The notes under the pieces: model-generated
The model's input: only the letters and a program-made list of their open reading frames with translations
Database searches by the model: none
Told to the model about the DNA's origin: nothing
Origin: Enterococcus quebecensis
GTDB lineage: Bacteria > Bacillota > Bacilli > Lactobacillales > Enterococcaceae
NCBI RefSeq assembly: GCF_001730365.1
Contig: NZ_MIKB01000015.1
Location: forward strand, 1 to 64,000
Reading direction: 5' to 3'
Length of the DNA stretch: 64,000 nucleotides
Shown here: positions 15,677 through 24,304 of the stretch, one piece after another
How the letters are laid out: each line of letters starts with the position of its first letter
Numbering within the stretch: the first letter of the stretch is position 1
Program-made: the position numbers and the translations under genes

Positions 15677-17008
15677 ATGAATGAATGGATCAATGAAAAA
15701 GTTCTACCGCCCGTTTTAAAATTCGTCAATACTAAAGCGATTACAGCATTAAGAAATGGGATGTTGTATACCATGCCATTTACGATCGTGGGTTCGATTT
15801 TTCTATTATTAGCCAATTTACCGATCGAATCCGTGGCAAAATGGATCACAGATAGTGGTTTGGTCGTTTACTTTAATCAGGCTTATGGGGCATCTTTTGC
15901 CATCATGTCAGTCTTTGCAGTAATCGGGATCGCTTATTCCTACGTAAAAACAGAAGGCTTTGAAGGTCTACCTGCTGGAATGATTTCACTTGTTGTCTTT
16001 ATTTTATTTATGTCTCCAGATGTGACTGATTTAGACAGCGGTGTGACGATTGGCAATGTCATCAATAAAGATTGGACTGCTGGTAAGGGAATGATCACAG
16101 CAATCATCGTTGGTCTTATCGTTGGTTGGGTTTACAGCTGGTTCTTACGTCATGACATTCGGATCAAATTACCTGAAGCTGTTCCTGAAAATGTTGCAAA
16201 CTCATTTACTGCCTTGATTCCAGCTGCAGCTTTAATCACTGGTGCGATGTTTGCGTATATTTTCTTTGATAAAGTCTTTAAAACAACATTCTTTGATTTC
16301 ATTTACGATGTTTTACAATCTCCACTTCAAGGTGTGACTGATTCCTTGGGCGGCGCTTTAGTTCTTGGTTTCTTGGTTCCTTTATTCTGGTTCTTCGGCG
16401 TTCATGGTTCAACAATCGTTGGTGGTATCATGGGACCGATTTTACAAGCTAACTCTTTAGAAAATACTGATATTTTAAAAGCTGGTAAAGAATTAACTGT
16501 TGCAAATGGCGGTCATATCGTAACACAACAATTTTTAGATCAATTTTTAACGGTAACTGGTGCCGGTATGACTCTTGGCTTAGTTGTTTATATGGTGTTC
16601 TTCGCTAAATCAGCTCAATTCAAACAACTTGGTCGTCTGTCAATCGGTCCTGCCGTTTTCAATATTAATGAACCAATTACTTTTGCCACACCGATCGTAA
16701 TGAACCCAATCATGGCCATTCCATTTATCTTAACACCAGTTGTTTCATCAGTTATTACTTACTTTGCTTTATATACTGGTTTGGTACCATTATTTACAGC
16801 GGTTCAAGTCCCTTGGACGACACCTCCGATCATTTCAGGTTTATTAGTTGGCGGTTGGCAAGCAGCGTTACTACAAGCATTTGTCTTAACATTAGGTTTC
16901 TTTATCTACCTACCATTTGCTAGAAAAATGGATGCCATCAACTATGCAGAAGAAACAAATCAACCGATCACTGAAGAAGTATTAGAAGAAATTGAATCAG
17001 AAAGTTAA
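15677..17008 (+). CDS. PTS system cellobiose/lactose-family EIIC
   Basis: A 443-residue EIIC permease of the lactose/cellobiose family. The N-terminus (LRNGMLYTMPFTIVGSIFLL), FGVHGSTIVGGIMGPI in the middle and FNINEPITFATPIVMNP, the substrate and phosphoryl-transfer region, are all typical. Ribosome site AAAGGAGAGG precedes the ATG. No EIIA or EIIB gene is adjacent, so those come from elsewhere. It is followed by a 6-phospho-beta-glucosidase, so a beta-glucoside such as cellobiose is the likely substrate. Confidence 0.93.
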   Translation: MNEWINEKVLPPVLKFVNTKAITALRNGMLYTMPFTIVGSIFLLLANLPIESVAKWITDSGLVVYFNQAYGASFAIMSVFAVIGIAYSYVKTEGFEGLPAGMISLVVFILFMSPDVTDLDSGVTIGNVINKDWTAGKGMITAIIVGLIVGWVYSWFLRHDIRIKLPEAVPENVANSFTALIPAAALITGAMFAYIFFDKVFKTTFFDFIYDVLQSPLQGVTDSLGGALVLGFLVPLFWFFGVHGSTIVGGIMGPILQANSLENTDILKAGKELTVANGGHIVTQQFLDQFLTVTGAGMTLGLVVYMVFFAKSAQFKQLGRLSIGPAVFNINEPITFATPIVMNPIMAIPFILTPVVSSVITYFALYTGLVPLFTAVQVPWTTPPIISGLLVGGWQAALLQAFVLTLGFFIYLPFARKMDAINYAEETNQPITEEVLEEIESES

Positions 17009-17116
17009 CAAACCCGTTCACTATCGCTCTAAAATTCACTGCACAACTGATCCGTTCAACTTATTCCTCCCAGATGTGTAGTGATTTTGGTGGCGAAATA
17101 GTACTAGAATAAAAAA

Positions 17117-17149
17117 GTGTCTGCTATCTGTAAAAAATAGAGCAGACGC
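17117..17149 (+). other. Hairpin between EIIC and phospho-glucosidase genes
   Basis: GTGTCTGCTAT pairs with ATAGAGCAGACGC (one bulge) just before the AAGGAG ribosome site of the glucosidase. It lacks a T tail, so it is more likely an mRNA processing or translation-affecting hairpin than a full terminator. Confidence 0.4.
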
Positions 17150-17154
17150 TATAA

Positions 17155-18597
<1,443 letters not shown>

Positions 18598-18680
18598 GAG
18601 GTTAGATGAGTACCTTCATAATAATCAATTTACTTCTTTGGATTTTCTTTACCAATATTAGTTGATAAAGAGCCAAAATA

Positions 18681-18719
18681 AAAAACGGGCAGATAAGAAT
18701 CGTTCTGCTCGTTTTTTTA
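18681..18719. terminator. Bidirectional terminator
   Basis: AAAAACGGGCAGA pairs with TTCTGCTCGTTTTTT; A-rich and T-rich flanks let it serve both the glucosidase and the convergent peptidase gene. Confidence 0.85.
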
Positions 18720-20249
18720 TTATTGAGAAAGATCTTGTTCTAAAATCCATCTGTTTAACCCATTTAAATAATAAGCCAATTTTGAATTAGATTGTCTCAC
18801 TGGTTTAACTTGTATTGCCGAGTATCTTTTATTCCTTAAAGAAGAATCAAGAAATTCTCCCGTTTGAGCATGTGTAGCTTTGGATAACAATAATACATTT
18901 TTATTCAATAAAGGAGTCGCATACTGTTTTACATCTTGTTCTAGTACCCATTTGTTTAAACCATCAAGATAATAAGCTAATTTTGAATTGGATTGTTTAA
19001 CTTCTTTCACATCTTTAATACTATACTCTTTGTTTCTTAAGTTTGTAGGAATATTTTCTCCTGTTTGGTATTGAGATGCAAATGATTGTAAAGTAACAAC
19101 TGTACCAATTTTATCTTGGTACTTTCCTCTTCTAAAATTATATAACGTTCGATACCACTCGTATTTTGTTTGTCCTAGTGTCATATATTTCGAATTACTC
19201 GACACAATAAAGGTATCTTCCCACCATGGATTCCAATAAAAATAATAAGGAAGATACGAAGTTATATCTCCATTTTTGGGCGCAGTATAGCCCATAAGAA
19301 CTATAGAATGACCATACGTAGTACTCGAATTTAAATCAGTAATAACTGGCGCATTATTCGCAATCTCATTTTTTATCATCGAGAACGGGAGTTTGTTCCC
19401 CTCGAACTTAATCGAATAGTTATAGGCTTTATTTACATAGTTAGTAATATCATTTAGGCTTTGTTTAGTAACCCAATTTATATCCATGAGCTGTGATTCA
19501 GTTGCTCTAGGATATGATTTATGAATAATATCGCTAGCAGACGTAACTTGTTTTCCAACTTGATAATTAATAACTGAAGCCATAGTAAACTCTTGGCACC
19601 AAGGTTGGTCTGTTTGAGTTTCATATACTGGCCAAGGCAGTATGTTCGTTTCAAATTCTACTGAAGCTCTCTCCATCCGTAAATTAGGCTGCGCAGTTGG
19701 TTCAGTTATATCAATATTAATAGATATTTGCGAATCTGAAGAGACATCTGGAACATCTATATCATTAGTAGTTAGCAGTGGCTGTTGCGTTCCTTGATAC
19801 TCATAAAAAATATTTTGATTAAGTCCATCTAATGTGATTGCTTGATTGCCATCAAATGGAATCATCAAACTTAATTCTTCGAGTTTCTTTGCTAACGCCT
19901 TTGATAAAATAAAACTATCTGGATTTTTACTATCTGAAGAATCAATTTGTAAAAGATAAGCTATTTGCTTGTTTTCTTTCGCTATAATTGGATAATTATA
20001 GGTCGTACTTTCAGGATAACTAATTGTAAAAGGTTGACCTAGATAGTAGTCTGTACTCCTTCCATTATCTGCCAGCATCATTTTATTTAGATAGTCTTGC
20101 CAATTTTGCGTAGCTAGTACAGTCGTTTCATTTGGAACATCTGTTGATTTCACGTACAAAGAAGCCGCATCTACTTTAGTTACTCCTACATTCAACATAA
20201 AACCAACAGTCAAAAACAATCCAAGCCCAAAACACTTTACATTTTCCGT
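18720..20249 (-). CDS. Secreted staphopain-like (C47) cysteine peptidase with two SH3-like repeats
   Basis: Signal peptide, about 170-residue propeptide-like region, then a papain-like domain. Counted from the in-frame TTG at 20219, the catalytic Cys is near 208 (QPWCQEFTMASVIN), His near 304 (YGHSIVLMGY) and Asn near 330 (FYWNPWW); the IHKSYP..ESQL segment is typical of staphopains. Two roughly 60-residue C-terminal repeats (QTGENIPTNLRNKEYS, LAYYLDGLNKWVLEQDV) resemble SH3-type wall-binding modules of enterococcal phage lysins. No ATG fits: GGGAGG is seven bases before an in-frame ACG at 20249 that would give a perfect signal peptide, so the start codon looks mutated. The only TTG is 38 bases from the ribosome site. 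Confidence 0.8.
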   Translation of the reverse strand, partial: TENVKCFGLGLFLTVGFMLNVGVTKVDAASLYVKSTDVPNETTVLATQNWQDYLNKMMLADNGRSTDYYLGQPFTISYPESTTYNYPIIAKENKQIAYLLQIDSSDSKNPDSFILSKALAKKLEELSLMIPFDGNQAITLDGLNQNIFYEYQGTQQPLLTTNDIDVPDVSSDSQISINIDITEPTAQPNLRMERASVEFETNILPWPVYETQTDQPWCQEFTMASVINYQVGKQVTSASDIIHKSYPRATESQLMDINWVTKQSLNDITNYVNKAYNYSIKFEGNKLPFSMIKNEIANNAPVITDLNSSTTYGHSIVLMGYTAPKNGDITSYLPYYFYWNPWWEDTFIVSSNSKYMTLGQTKYEWYRTLYNFRRGKYQDKIGTVVTLQSFASQYQTGENIPTNLRNKEYSIKDVKEVKQSNSKLAYYLDGLNKWVLEQDVKQYATPLLNKNVLLLSKATHAQTGEFLDSSLRNKRYSAIQVKPVRQSNSKLAYYLNGLNRWILEQDLSQ

Positions 20250-20261
20250 CTGTATTCCTCC

Positions 20262-20933
20262 CTATTTGTTAAACCCATATAATGTGGAGACCCACTTAAA
20301 GGTAATATTTGCAGAAGGGTCTGTTTGACTTTCTTTAAGTAATAATGGTATTGAACTCTCACCACCACTATATATAGCACCATTTCCATGGTTCACACTT
20401 TGATACATGTACACAACTTGAGGAGGTCTACCAGGAAAAGTAATTTTTTGATAACCGTATATGATTATTGACGTTTCTTGTTCTATCCAATAATCACCAT
20501 TTGCTGATAAATATGCAATAACTGGTCTCCGATTTGACAGTTCTTCCTTTAATAAAGACAGGTTCAACTGATCAGCACTAATTTTCGTTTTATAGCCTTG
20601 ATTGTTCAAAAATTTATTTGACTGTTCCAAATTAGCGGTTACAGATTTTAATTGTGCATCGCTATATTTTGGATAAACATATTTAAGTAACTGATTTATT
20701 TGTCTATTAGTTGATCCTTCAACAAAATTTAATACATTAACCACTGATAAAGGGGTCGGCTGCATAGTAAAAACTGGTTTGAAAGGTTTATTATATTCTG
20801 GTATTACAGCTGTCTCTACTTCTGGTGGAACAAAATCAGCATGCACATTTCCACCACGAATAACAAATAAACAACAAATTATAAAAAATGAGTTTAATAT
20901 AAATAACTTGCTTAGACACTTCTGAATTTTCAT
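20262..20933 (-). CDS. Secreted C47-peptidase-like protein lacking catalytic residues
   Basis: A 223-residue protein with a signal peptide (FILNSFFIICCLFVIR... ADF). It aligns with the neighbouring peptidase: LLKYVYPKYSDAQL matches IHKSYPRATESQL, and SLLKEELSNRRPVIAYL matches SMIKNEIANNAPVI. The catalytic Cys position reads MQPTPLSVVNVLNF without Cys, and the His position reads ETSIIIYGY without His. It is therefore a probable pseudo-peptidase, perhaps an inhibitor, folding partner or regulator of the active paralogue. The stop codon touches the ribosome site of the downstream peptidase gene, so the two are one operon. Start ATG at 20933 has GGGAG upstream. Confidence 0.75.
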   Translation of the reverse strand: MKIQKCLSKLFILNSFFIICCLFVIRGGNVHADFVPPEVETAVIPEYNKPFKPVFTMQPTPLSVVNVLNFVEGSTNRQINQLLKYVYPKYSDAQLKSVTANLEQSNKFLNNQGYKTKISADQLNLSLLKEELSNRRPVIAYLSANGDYWIEQETSIIIYGYQKITFPGRPPQVVYMYQSVNHGNGAIYSGGESSIPLLLKESQTDPSANITFKWVSTLYGFNK

Positions 20934-20954
20934 TTCCTTGACTCCCTTTTTATA

Positions 20955-21019
20955 AAATAAAAGCATAGAAATTTCCTCAATGCTAAAGTAAACACACTAA
21001 AGGTTCTATGCTTTTATTT
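20955..21019. repeat. 16-bp perfect inverted repeat in the peptidase-operon leader
   Basis: AAATAAAAGCATAGAA at 20955-20970 is the exact complement of 21004-21019, with 33 bases between. On the minus strand the second arm ends in TTTTATTTTAT, so the leader could fold into a terminator or attenuator ahead of the pseudo-peptidase gene. Confidence 0.6.
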
Positions 21020-21200
21020 AAATTTTTCCCCTATGATCGATTAATTTATTATAATGCAGATATAAATTAGTTTTATTTCTTCCATCAAACAATACTACTG
21101 ATAATGTTATAAACTTTAGAAATCAAACTATTTTTATGGTATATATAGTAAGAATATTAGAGCAACTAAAAAGAAACAGTCCCAATAACTTTATTCAATT

Positions 21201-21368
21201 TCATAATTTTTTAGAGTAAACATCATAAGCAGATTGGAACAAGGGAAATACTGATATAAGCTGCGCTTCTGGAGTCAGTCCTATTGCACCTGAAACAGTC
21301 AACTCTACCAATGCTGTATTAAGAAGTAGAACTATTTGCGATATCTTTTTATCAAACGATAGAAGCAT
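21201..21368 (-). CDS. Small membrane-protein frame overlapping the upstream small gene
   Basis: A 55-residue frame, MLLSFDKKIS..., with a hydrophobic centre (QIVLLLNTALVELTVSGAIG) and a tail LISVFPLFQSAYDVYSKKL. It overlaps the end of the 53-residue frame at 21332 in another phase, has no ribosome site of its own, and reads as a natural continuation of it. It is either a coupled second gene or the C-terminal half of one frameshifted protein of about 95-100 residues. Confidence 0.35.
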   Translation of the reverse strand: MLLSFDKKISQIVLLLNTALVELTVSGAIGLTPEAQLISVFPLFQSAYDVYSKKL

Positions 21369-21493
21369 ACTAATATAAGAAAAATTGCAGCTACTAGAGT
21401 TTGAGTTGCATGATTAATATATAAATATGAGTATAGGACAAATATAGCAATACTAAAAAAAAATAATGTTAACCAGTTATTCATTGGATTCAT
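21332..21493 (-). CDS. Small hydrophobic membrane protein, 53 residues
   Basis: Two predicted membrane segments (WLTLFFFSIAIFVLYSYLYI and TLVAAIFLILVCFYRL) and a basic tail KRYRK. It starts 25 bases after the stop of the secreted protein gene at 21519, with only a weak GGGTGGGAT ribosome site. Nine consecutive T residues lie in its first membrane segment, a place prone to slippage. Size, topology and position are those of many bacteriocin-immunity proteins, but no homologue is recognised. Confidence 0.5.
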   Translation of the reverse strand: MNPMNNWLTLFFFSIAIFVLYSYLYINHATQTLVAAIFLILVCFYRLIKRYRK

Positions 21494-21518
21494 AATTTTT
21501 TATCCCACCCTATACTTT

Positions 21519-22220
21519 TTAGTTTGCATAAACAGAAAAATGTGGTACCCAATTGTTTGTATCAACTTGGATTCCTTTTTTGTCTTGTTCTTTTTCTATA
21601 AGTGCAGTTATTGCATTTAACACTAGCGTGTCGTATCCTACTCCTAGAGCAGGTATAATTCCAAAAACTGCAGCGGGCGAACACGCCAATACTCCTGCGG
21701 CTGCAATCTGTAATCCAATAGAATCAGAAAATAGCCTTTTTAAATCGATTGTTCCATTATGCCCAAAAGATTGAAACTTCAATCCCCACCAATGAGAAGT
21801 TAATCTATATGGCATTTCAGGTTTCGCTTGACGTGTTAAAGGAATATTTTTTTCAATTCCATTATCGACTGTTGTATGATAATTTCCCTCTGCTAATTTA
21901 GCATTCATTTTTTCAATATTTTTTAAAATATACTCAAAATATTTTGCACCTGAAAATTCTGTATTCGTTTCCGAACTGACTTGACATTCATTTTGAATTA
22001 AAAATGATTCAATCTCAGCTGGATCATTAAGAATATAACGACTTCCATCAAAACTAATTTCACTATCCACAAAGCTCTTAATTTTTTCAAAAGTATTTGT
22101 TGAGCTACTTACTTCAGAAACTTCCGTAGTCTGGGACTGTTCGTCTGCAAAGACTACTGATGGTGCTACAAAACCTACTGTAATTATGGTACACAATACT
22201 AAACTTAACATTTTCTTCAA
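21519..22220 (-). CDS. Secreted protein with hydrophobic Gly/Ala-rich C-terminal region
   Basis: A 233-residue exported protein. TTG at 22220 is the best start: GGAGG lies nine bases upstream and it gives MKKMLSLVLCTIITVGF..., a standard signal peptide ending near VFADE. A hydrophilic propeptide-like stretch follows, then SHWWGLKFQSFG near residue 150, then a long Gly/Ala/Leu-rich hydrophobic stretch (SIGLQIAAAGVLACSPAAVF) and an aromatic end. I recall similarly laid-out secreted proteins in other Firmicutes but can assign no function. A membrane-active toxin or bacteriocin-like role is inference, supported by the small membrane-protein frames downstream. Confidence 0.7.
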   Translation of the reverse strand: MKKMLSLVLCTIITVGFVAPSVVFADEQSQTTEVSEVSSSTNTFEKIKSFVDSEISFDGSRYILNDPAEIESFLIQNECQVSSETNTEFSGAKYFEYILKNIEKMNAKLAEGNYHTTVDNGIEKNIPLTRQAKPEMPYRLTSHWWGLKFQSFGHNGTIDLKRLFSDSIGLQIAAAGVLACSPAAVFGIIPALGVGYDTLVLNAITALIEKEQDKKGIQVDTNNWVPHFSVYAN

Positions 22221-22389
22221 TTTAAATAACCTCCATCCGTTCAATTAGTAAACGCTTCATAAAACCTAACATAACATTAATTATATTCTATGTAAATATT
22301 AATTAACAAAAAATGCTAATAAGCATAATATATTTTCGAATATGTATTTTTAATCATGTAATTTATTGTATCCAATTTTATTAGGCGAT

Positions 22390-22406
22390 TAGGACAGAAT
22401 GTCCTA
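22390..22406. promoter_or_regulatory. Dyad symmetry upstream of the secreted-protein gene
   Basis: TAGGACAGAATGTCCTA is a perfect 7-bp inverted repeat around GAA, about 170 bases before the TTG start of the secreted protein. It could be a repressor or activator site; no family is assigned. Apart from this, 22221-22678 shows only a weak plus-strand hairpin at 22448-22478 and stop-broken minus-strand frames. Confidence 0.35.
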
Positions 22407-22678
22407 TTCCCAATGTTTATTCTAGTTTTCTAGCACAGATATAACTTAAAGCGTTATACCCTTATCACGCTTTTTTTGTGATTGATACCCCAAAAAAAAG
22501 ATGCTGGCAATTCATAGCCGACACTAATTCCCAGTGAAATAGCACTAGCAGCTTTCACCATATAAATCATTGATTTACTGAAATTCGATGTAATTGGGGA
22601 ATTCTAACAATTTATTCCCTTGTTCGTATTGACCATTCATGTTAAGTTCTTTATACTTATTGATATAGGATAGTAACG

Positions 22679-22720
22679 AAAAAAAGCTTTACGAACTAAC
22701 TAGAAAAAGTTCATAAAGCT
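22679..22720 (-). terminator. Intrinsic terminator after small-RNA copy A
   Basis: AGCTTTATGAACT pairs with AGTTCGTAAAGCT and is followed by seven Ts on the minus strand. It lies downstream of repeat copy A and has no protein gene to end. Confidence 0.7.
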
Positions 22721-22742
22721 ACATCATATATAAATAACCATT

Positions 22743-22858
22743 GGCACCTCAAGTATCTGGCGGGAACCTCATACTTGAAGTCCTTGTAAAGTCAGCAATA
22801 TCTGCCAATACAAGTCGCCAATAGTCGCTAGCACTGCAACTAGCTTCTTTCATTGTAC
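22743..22858 (-). ncRNA. Putative structured small RNA, copy A of a two-copy repeat
   Basis: About 116 bases matching 23028-23140. On the minus strand it starts with a TACAAT -10-like hexamer and ends in a hairpin whose loop GGTTCCCGCC is identical in both copies while the stem sequences differ but remain paired (here CTTCAAGTAT with ATACTTGAGG). A second hairpin pairs TTGTA with TACAA. Conserved structure with changing stem sequence suggests a functional RNA. The family is not recognised. Confidence 0.5.
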
Positions 22859-23020
22859 AAAAATCAAGTGTATTTGACCGCTTCTTTTTTGTCGTGTTTT
22901 ATTTGATGAGAAGTGAAATAGTAAGGTTAGTTCATACTATTGATGAACAGGTATTGGGATATTTTCCCGGTATCTTTTTTTGTTTCTATCCTATTATGTA
23001 ACAACGACCTGATAGAAAAT

Positions 23021-23140
23021 AAAAAACGGCACCTCACATTTTGGCGGGAACCAAAATCATGAGGCCCTGTAAAGACAGCAATACCTGCCAATACAAGTTG
23101 CCGATAGCCAATACCGAAGTACTAGCTTGTTTTATTGTAC
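23021..23140 (-). ncRNA. Putative structured small RNA, copy B of a two-copy repeat
   Basis: The second copy. On the minus strand GGTACAAT lies at the start and the RNA would end in the hairpin CCTCATGATTTTGG / CCAAAATGTGAGG followed by GTGCCG and six Ts, a good intrinsic terminator. On the opposite strand a 39-codon frame (22943-23062, ending FWREPKS) runs through the hairpin; copy A also reads WREP in one frame. Whether that frame is translated, as in a type I toxin-antitoxin, is unknown. Confidence 0.5.
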
Positions 23141-23306
23141 CCAATTTCAGTGTGGATTTCTACCTTATGTGAGAAATTCTTTTGAATTGTGTCGACAAGT
23201 TTGTTGTGGTTGTGTCTATTGAAAACGATGAGGCGCGGGTCTGATCGTTTTTTGTTTGCTTATCTAGTTGGGCTTCAGACTAAATTTAAGCTAGGAGAAT
23301 GTAGAC

Positions 23307-23543
23307 ATGGGAAAATCACAGGAATCAAAAACAATTGCTTATCAGGATATTTTGAAGGCAAAATCTTATTTACTTGAGTTGAAAGAATGGCATGAAGCAC
23401 TTCATTTTATGACTCACTTTCTTGAAGGGAAAGTAAGAAGAAATCCGCAAGAAATGAACGCTTGTGCTGAAATGTTTGAAGTAGTTTATCAAAATTTTGA
23501 CGTCTTGTTGTTTGATATTGGGGAAATTTTGAATACTGAATAG
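23307..23543 (+). CDS. Hypothetical protein, 78 residues
   Basis: A small soluble, probably helical protein (IAYQDILKAKSYLLELKEW, then an acidic C-terminus LLFDIGEILNTE). I do not recognise it. The ATG has TAGGAGA at a suitable distance and a strong terminator follows at 23562-23612, so it looks like a real single-gene unit. Confidence 0.6.
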   Translation: MGKSQESKTIAYQDILKAKSYLLELKEWHEALHFMTHFLEGKVRRNPQEMNACAEMFEVVYQNFDVLLFDIGEILNTE

Positions 23544-23561
23544 TCCCTAGAAAATAAAAAA

Positions 23562-23612
23562 CAACTTGTGTACGTCGTATATAACCTACACAAGTTGTTT
23601 TTCGTTCTTAAT
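23562..23612 (+). terminator. Intrinsic terminator after the 78-residue gene
   Basis: AAACAACTTGTGTA pairs with TACACAAGTTGTTT, followed by Ts. Confidence 0.8.
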
Positions 23613-23688
23613 AGTGTCCTTAGAAAAACTGTTGAACAACTTTTTTCAGTCTATCCAGTGACTTTTCACTTATCCGTGATATAGCTGA

Positions 23689-23973
23689 TTAGTTGATTCT
23701 AACATTAGAATCGATACTTCTTAAATGCTGTAATAAAATCGTTCCATTTATTTTCTCACCATCGGGTAAATCGATAAACAATGATGACTCTCTGTATTTA
23801 GTATTTTCCTGATACTTCGGAGAACTGCTAATAGGGGCCACAATGAGTGTATTTAGCAAGTCGTTGTATTGGTTATTGCTAACAACTGCATAAGGTCTTT
23901 TCTTGCTTGTTTCCACACCTTTTGTTGGATTTAGATCAACAAAGACAATATCTCCTTGTCGTAATTTTTTCAT
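23689..23973 (-). CDS. MazF/PemK-family toxin, shortened C-terminus
   Basis: A 94-residue protein with the N-terminal MazF/PemK signature (RQGDIVFVDLNPTKGVE, KRPYAVVSNNQYN, LIVAPISSS). These toxins are mRNA endonucleases. Family members usually run to about 105-120 residues, with a further helix after the LLQHLRSID segment; here it stops at DSNVRIN, so the toxin may be truncated and weak or inactive. The ATG lies inside the 3' end of the antitoxin gene (38-base overlap). Confidence 0.82.
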   Translation of the reverse strand: MKKLRQGDIVFVDLNPTKGVETSKKRPYAVVSNNQYNDLLNTLIVAPISSSPKYQENTKYRESSLFIDLPDGEKINGTILLQHLRSIDSNVRIN

Positions 23974-24241
23974 TCTGAAATACCCCGTCACCAACCTCTT
24001 CGCCCCAATCGAATTCTGTTTCTTCATCTTTACCATATTTCTTTTGTTGTTGAGCAACTAATTGCCAGATATTTTCTGTTTCTTCATTTTTTCTCACAAG
24101 GATATCCCCGTTATCTTGAACCTCGAAAGCTAATTCATCATGGGAATGAATGTCTAGGCGCTGACGAATTGGTTTTGGTATTGTCACTTGGTTCTTTATT
24201 ATCATTTTAGCAACAATAGCCGTCTGCTTTTTCGTTTTCAT
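23936..24241 (-). CDS. AbrB/MazE-type antitoxin
   Basis: A 101-residue protein with an N-terminal swapped-hairpin AbrB/SpoVT DNA-binding domain (IIKNQVTIPKPIRQRLDI) and an acidic, Trp-containing C-terminal toxin-binding region (EFDWGEEVGDGVF). It precedes and overlaps the toxin gene, the normal order for this family, and would repress the pair. Ribosome site AGGGGGAT precedes the ATG. Confidence 0.85.
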   Translation of the reverse strand: MKTKKQTAIVAKMIIKNQVTIPKPIRQRLDIHSHDELAFEVQDNGDILVRKNEETENIWQLVAQQQKKYGKDEETEFDWGEEVGDGVFQNEKITTRRYCLC

Positions 24242-24304
24242 CAGACATCCCCCTCTTTATCTTTAACCAAATATAAGGACAATACTTTTTTACACGTTAC
24301 AAAA

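Noticed and set aside
22535-22700. Small minus-strand frames (for example MVKAASAISLGISVGYELPA)
   Set aside because: No ribosome site and interrupted by stops; possibly decayed sequence but not assignable.
22743-23140. CRISPR-like repeat pair
   Set aside because: Only two diverged copies of over 110 bases with internal RNA structure and no uniform spacers; no cas gene is present.
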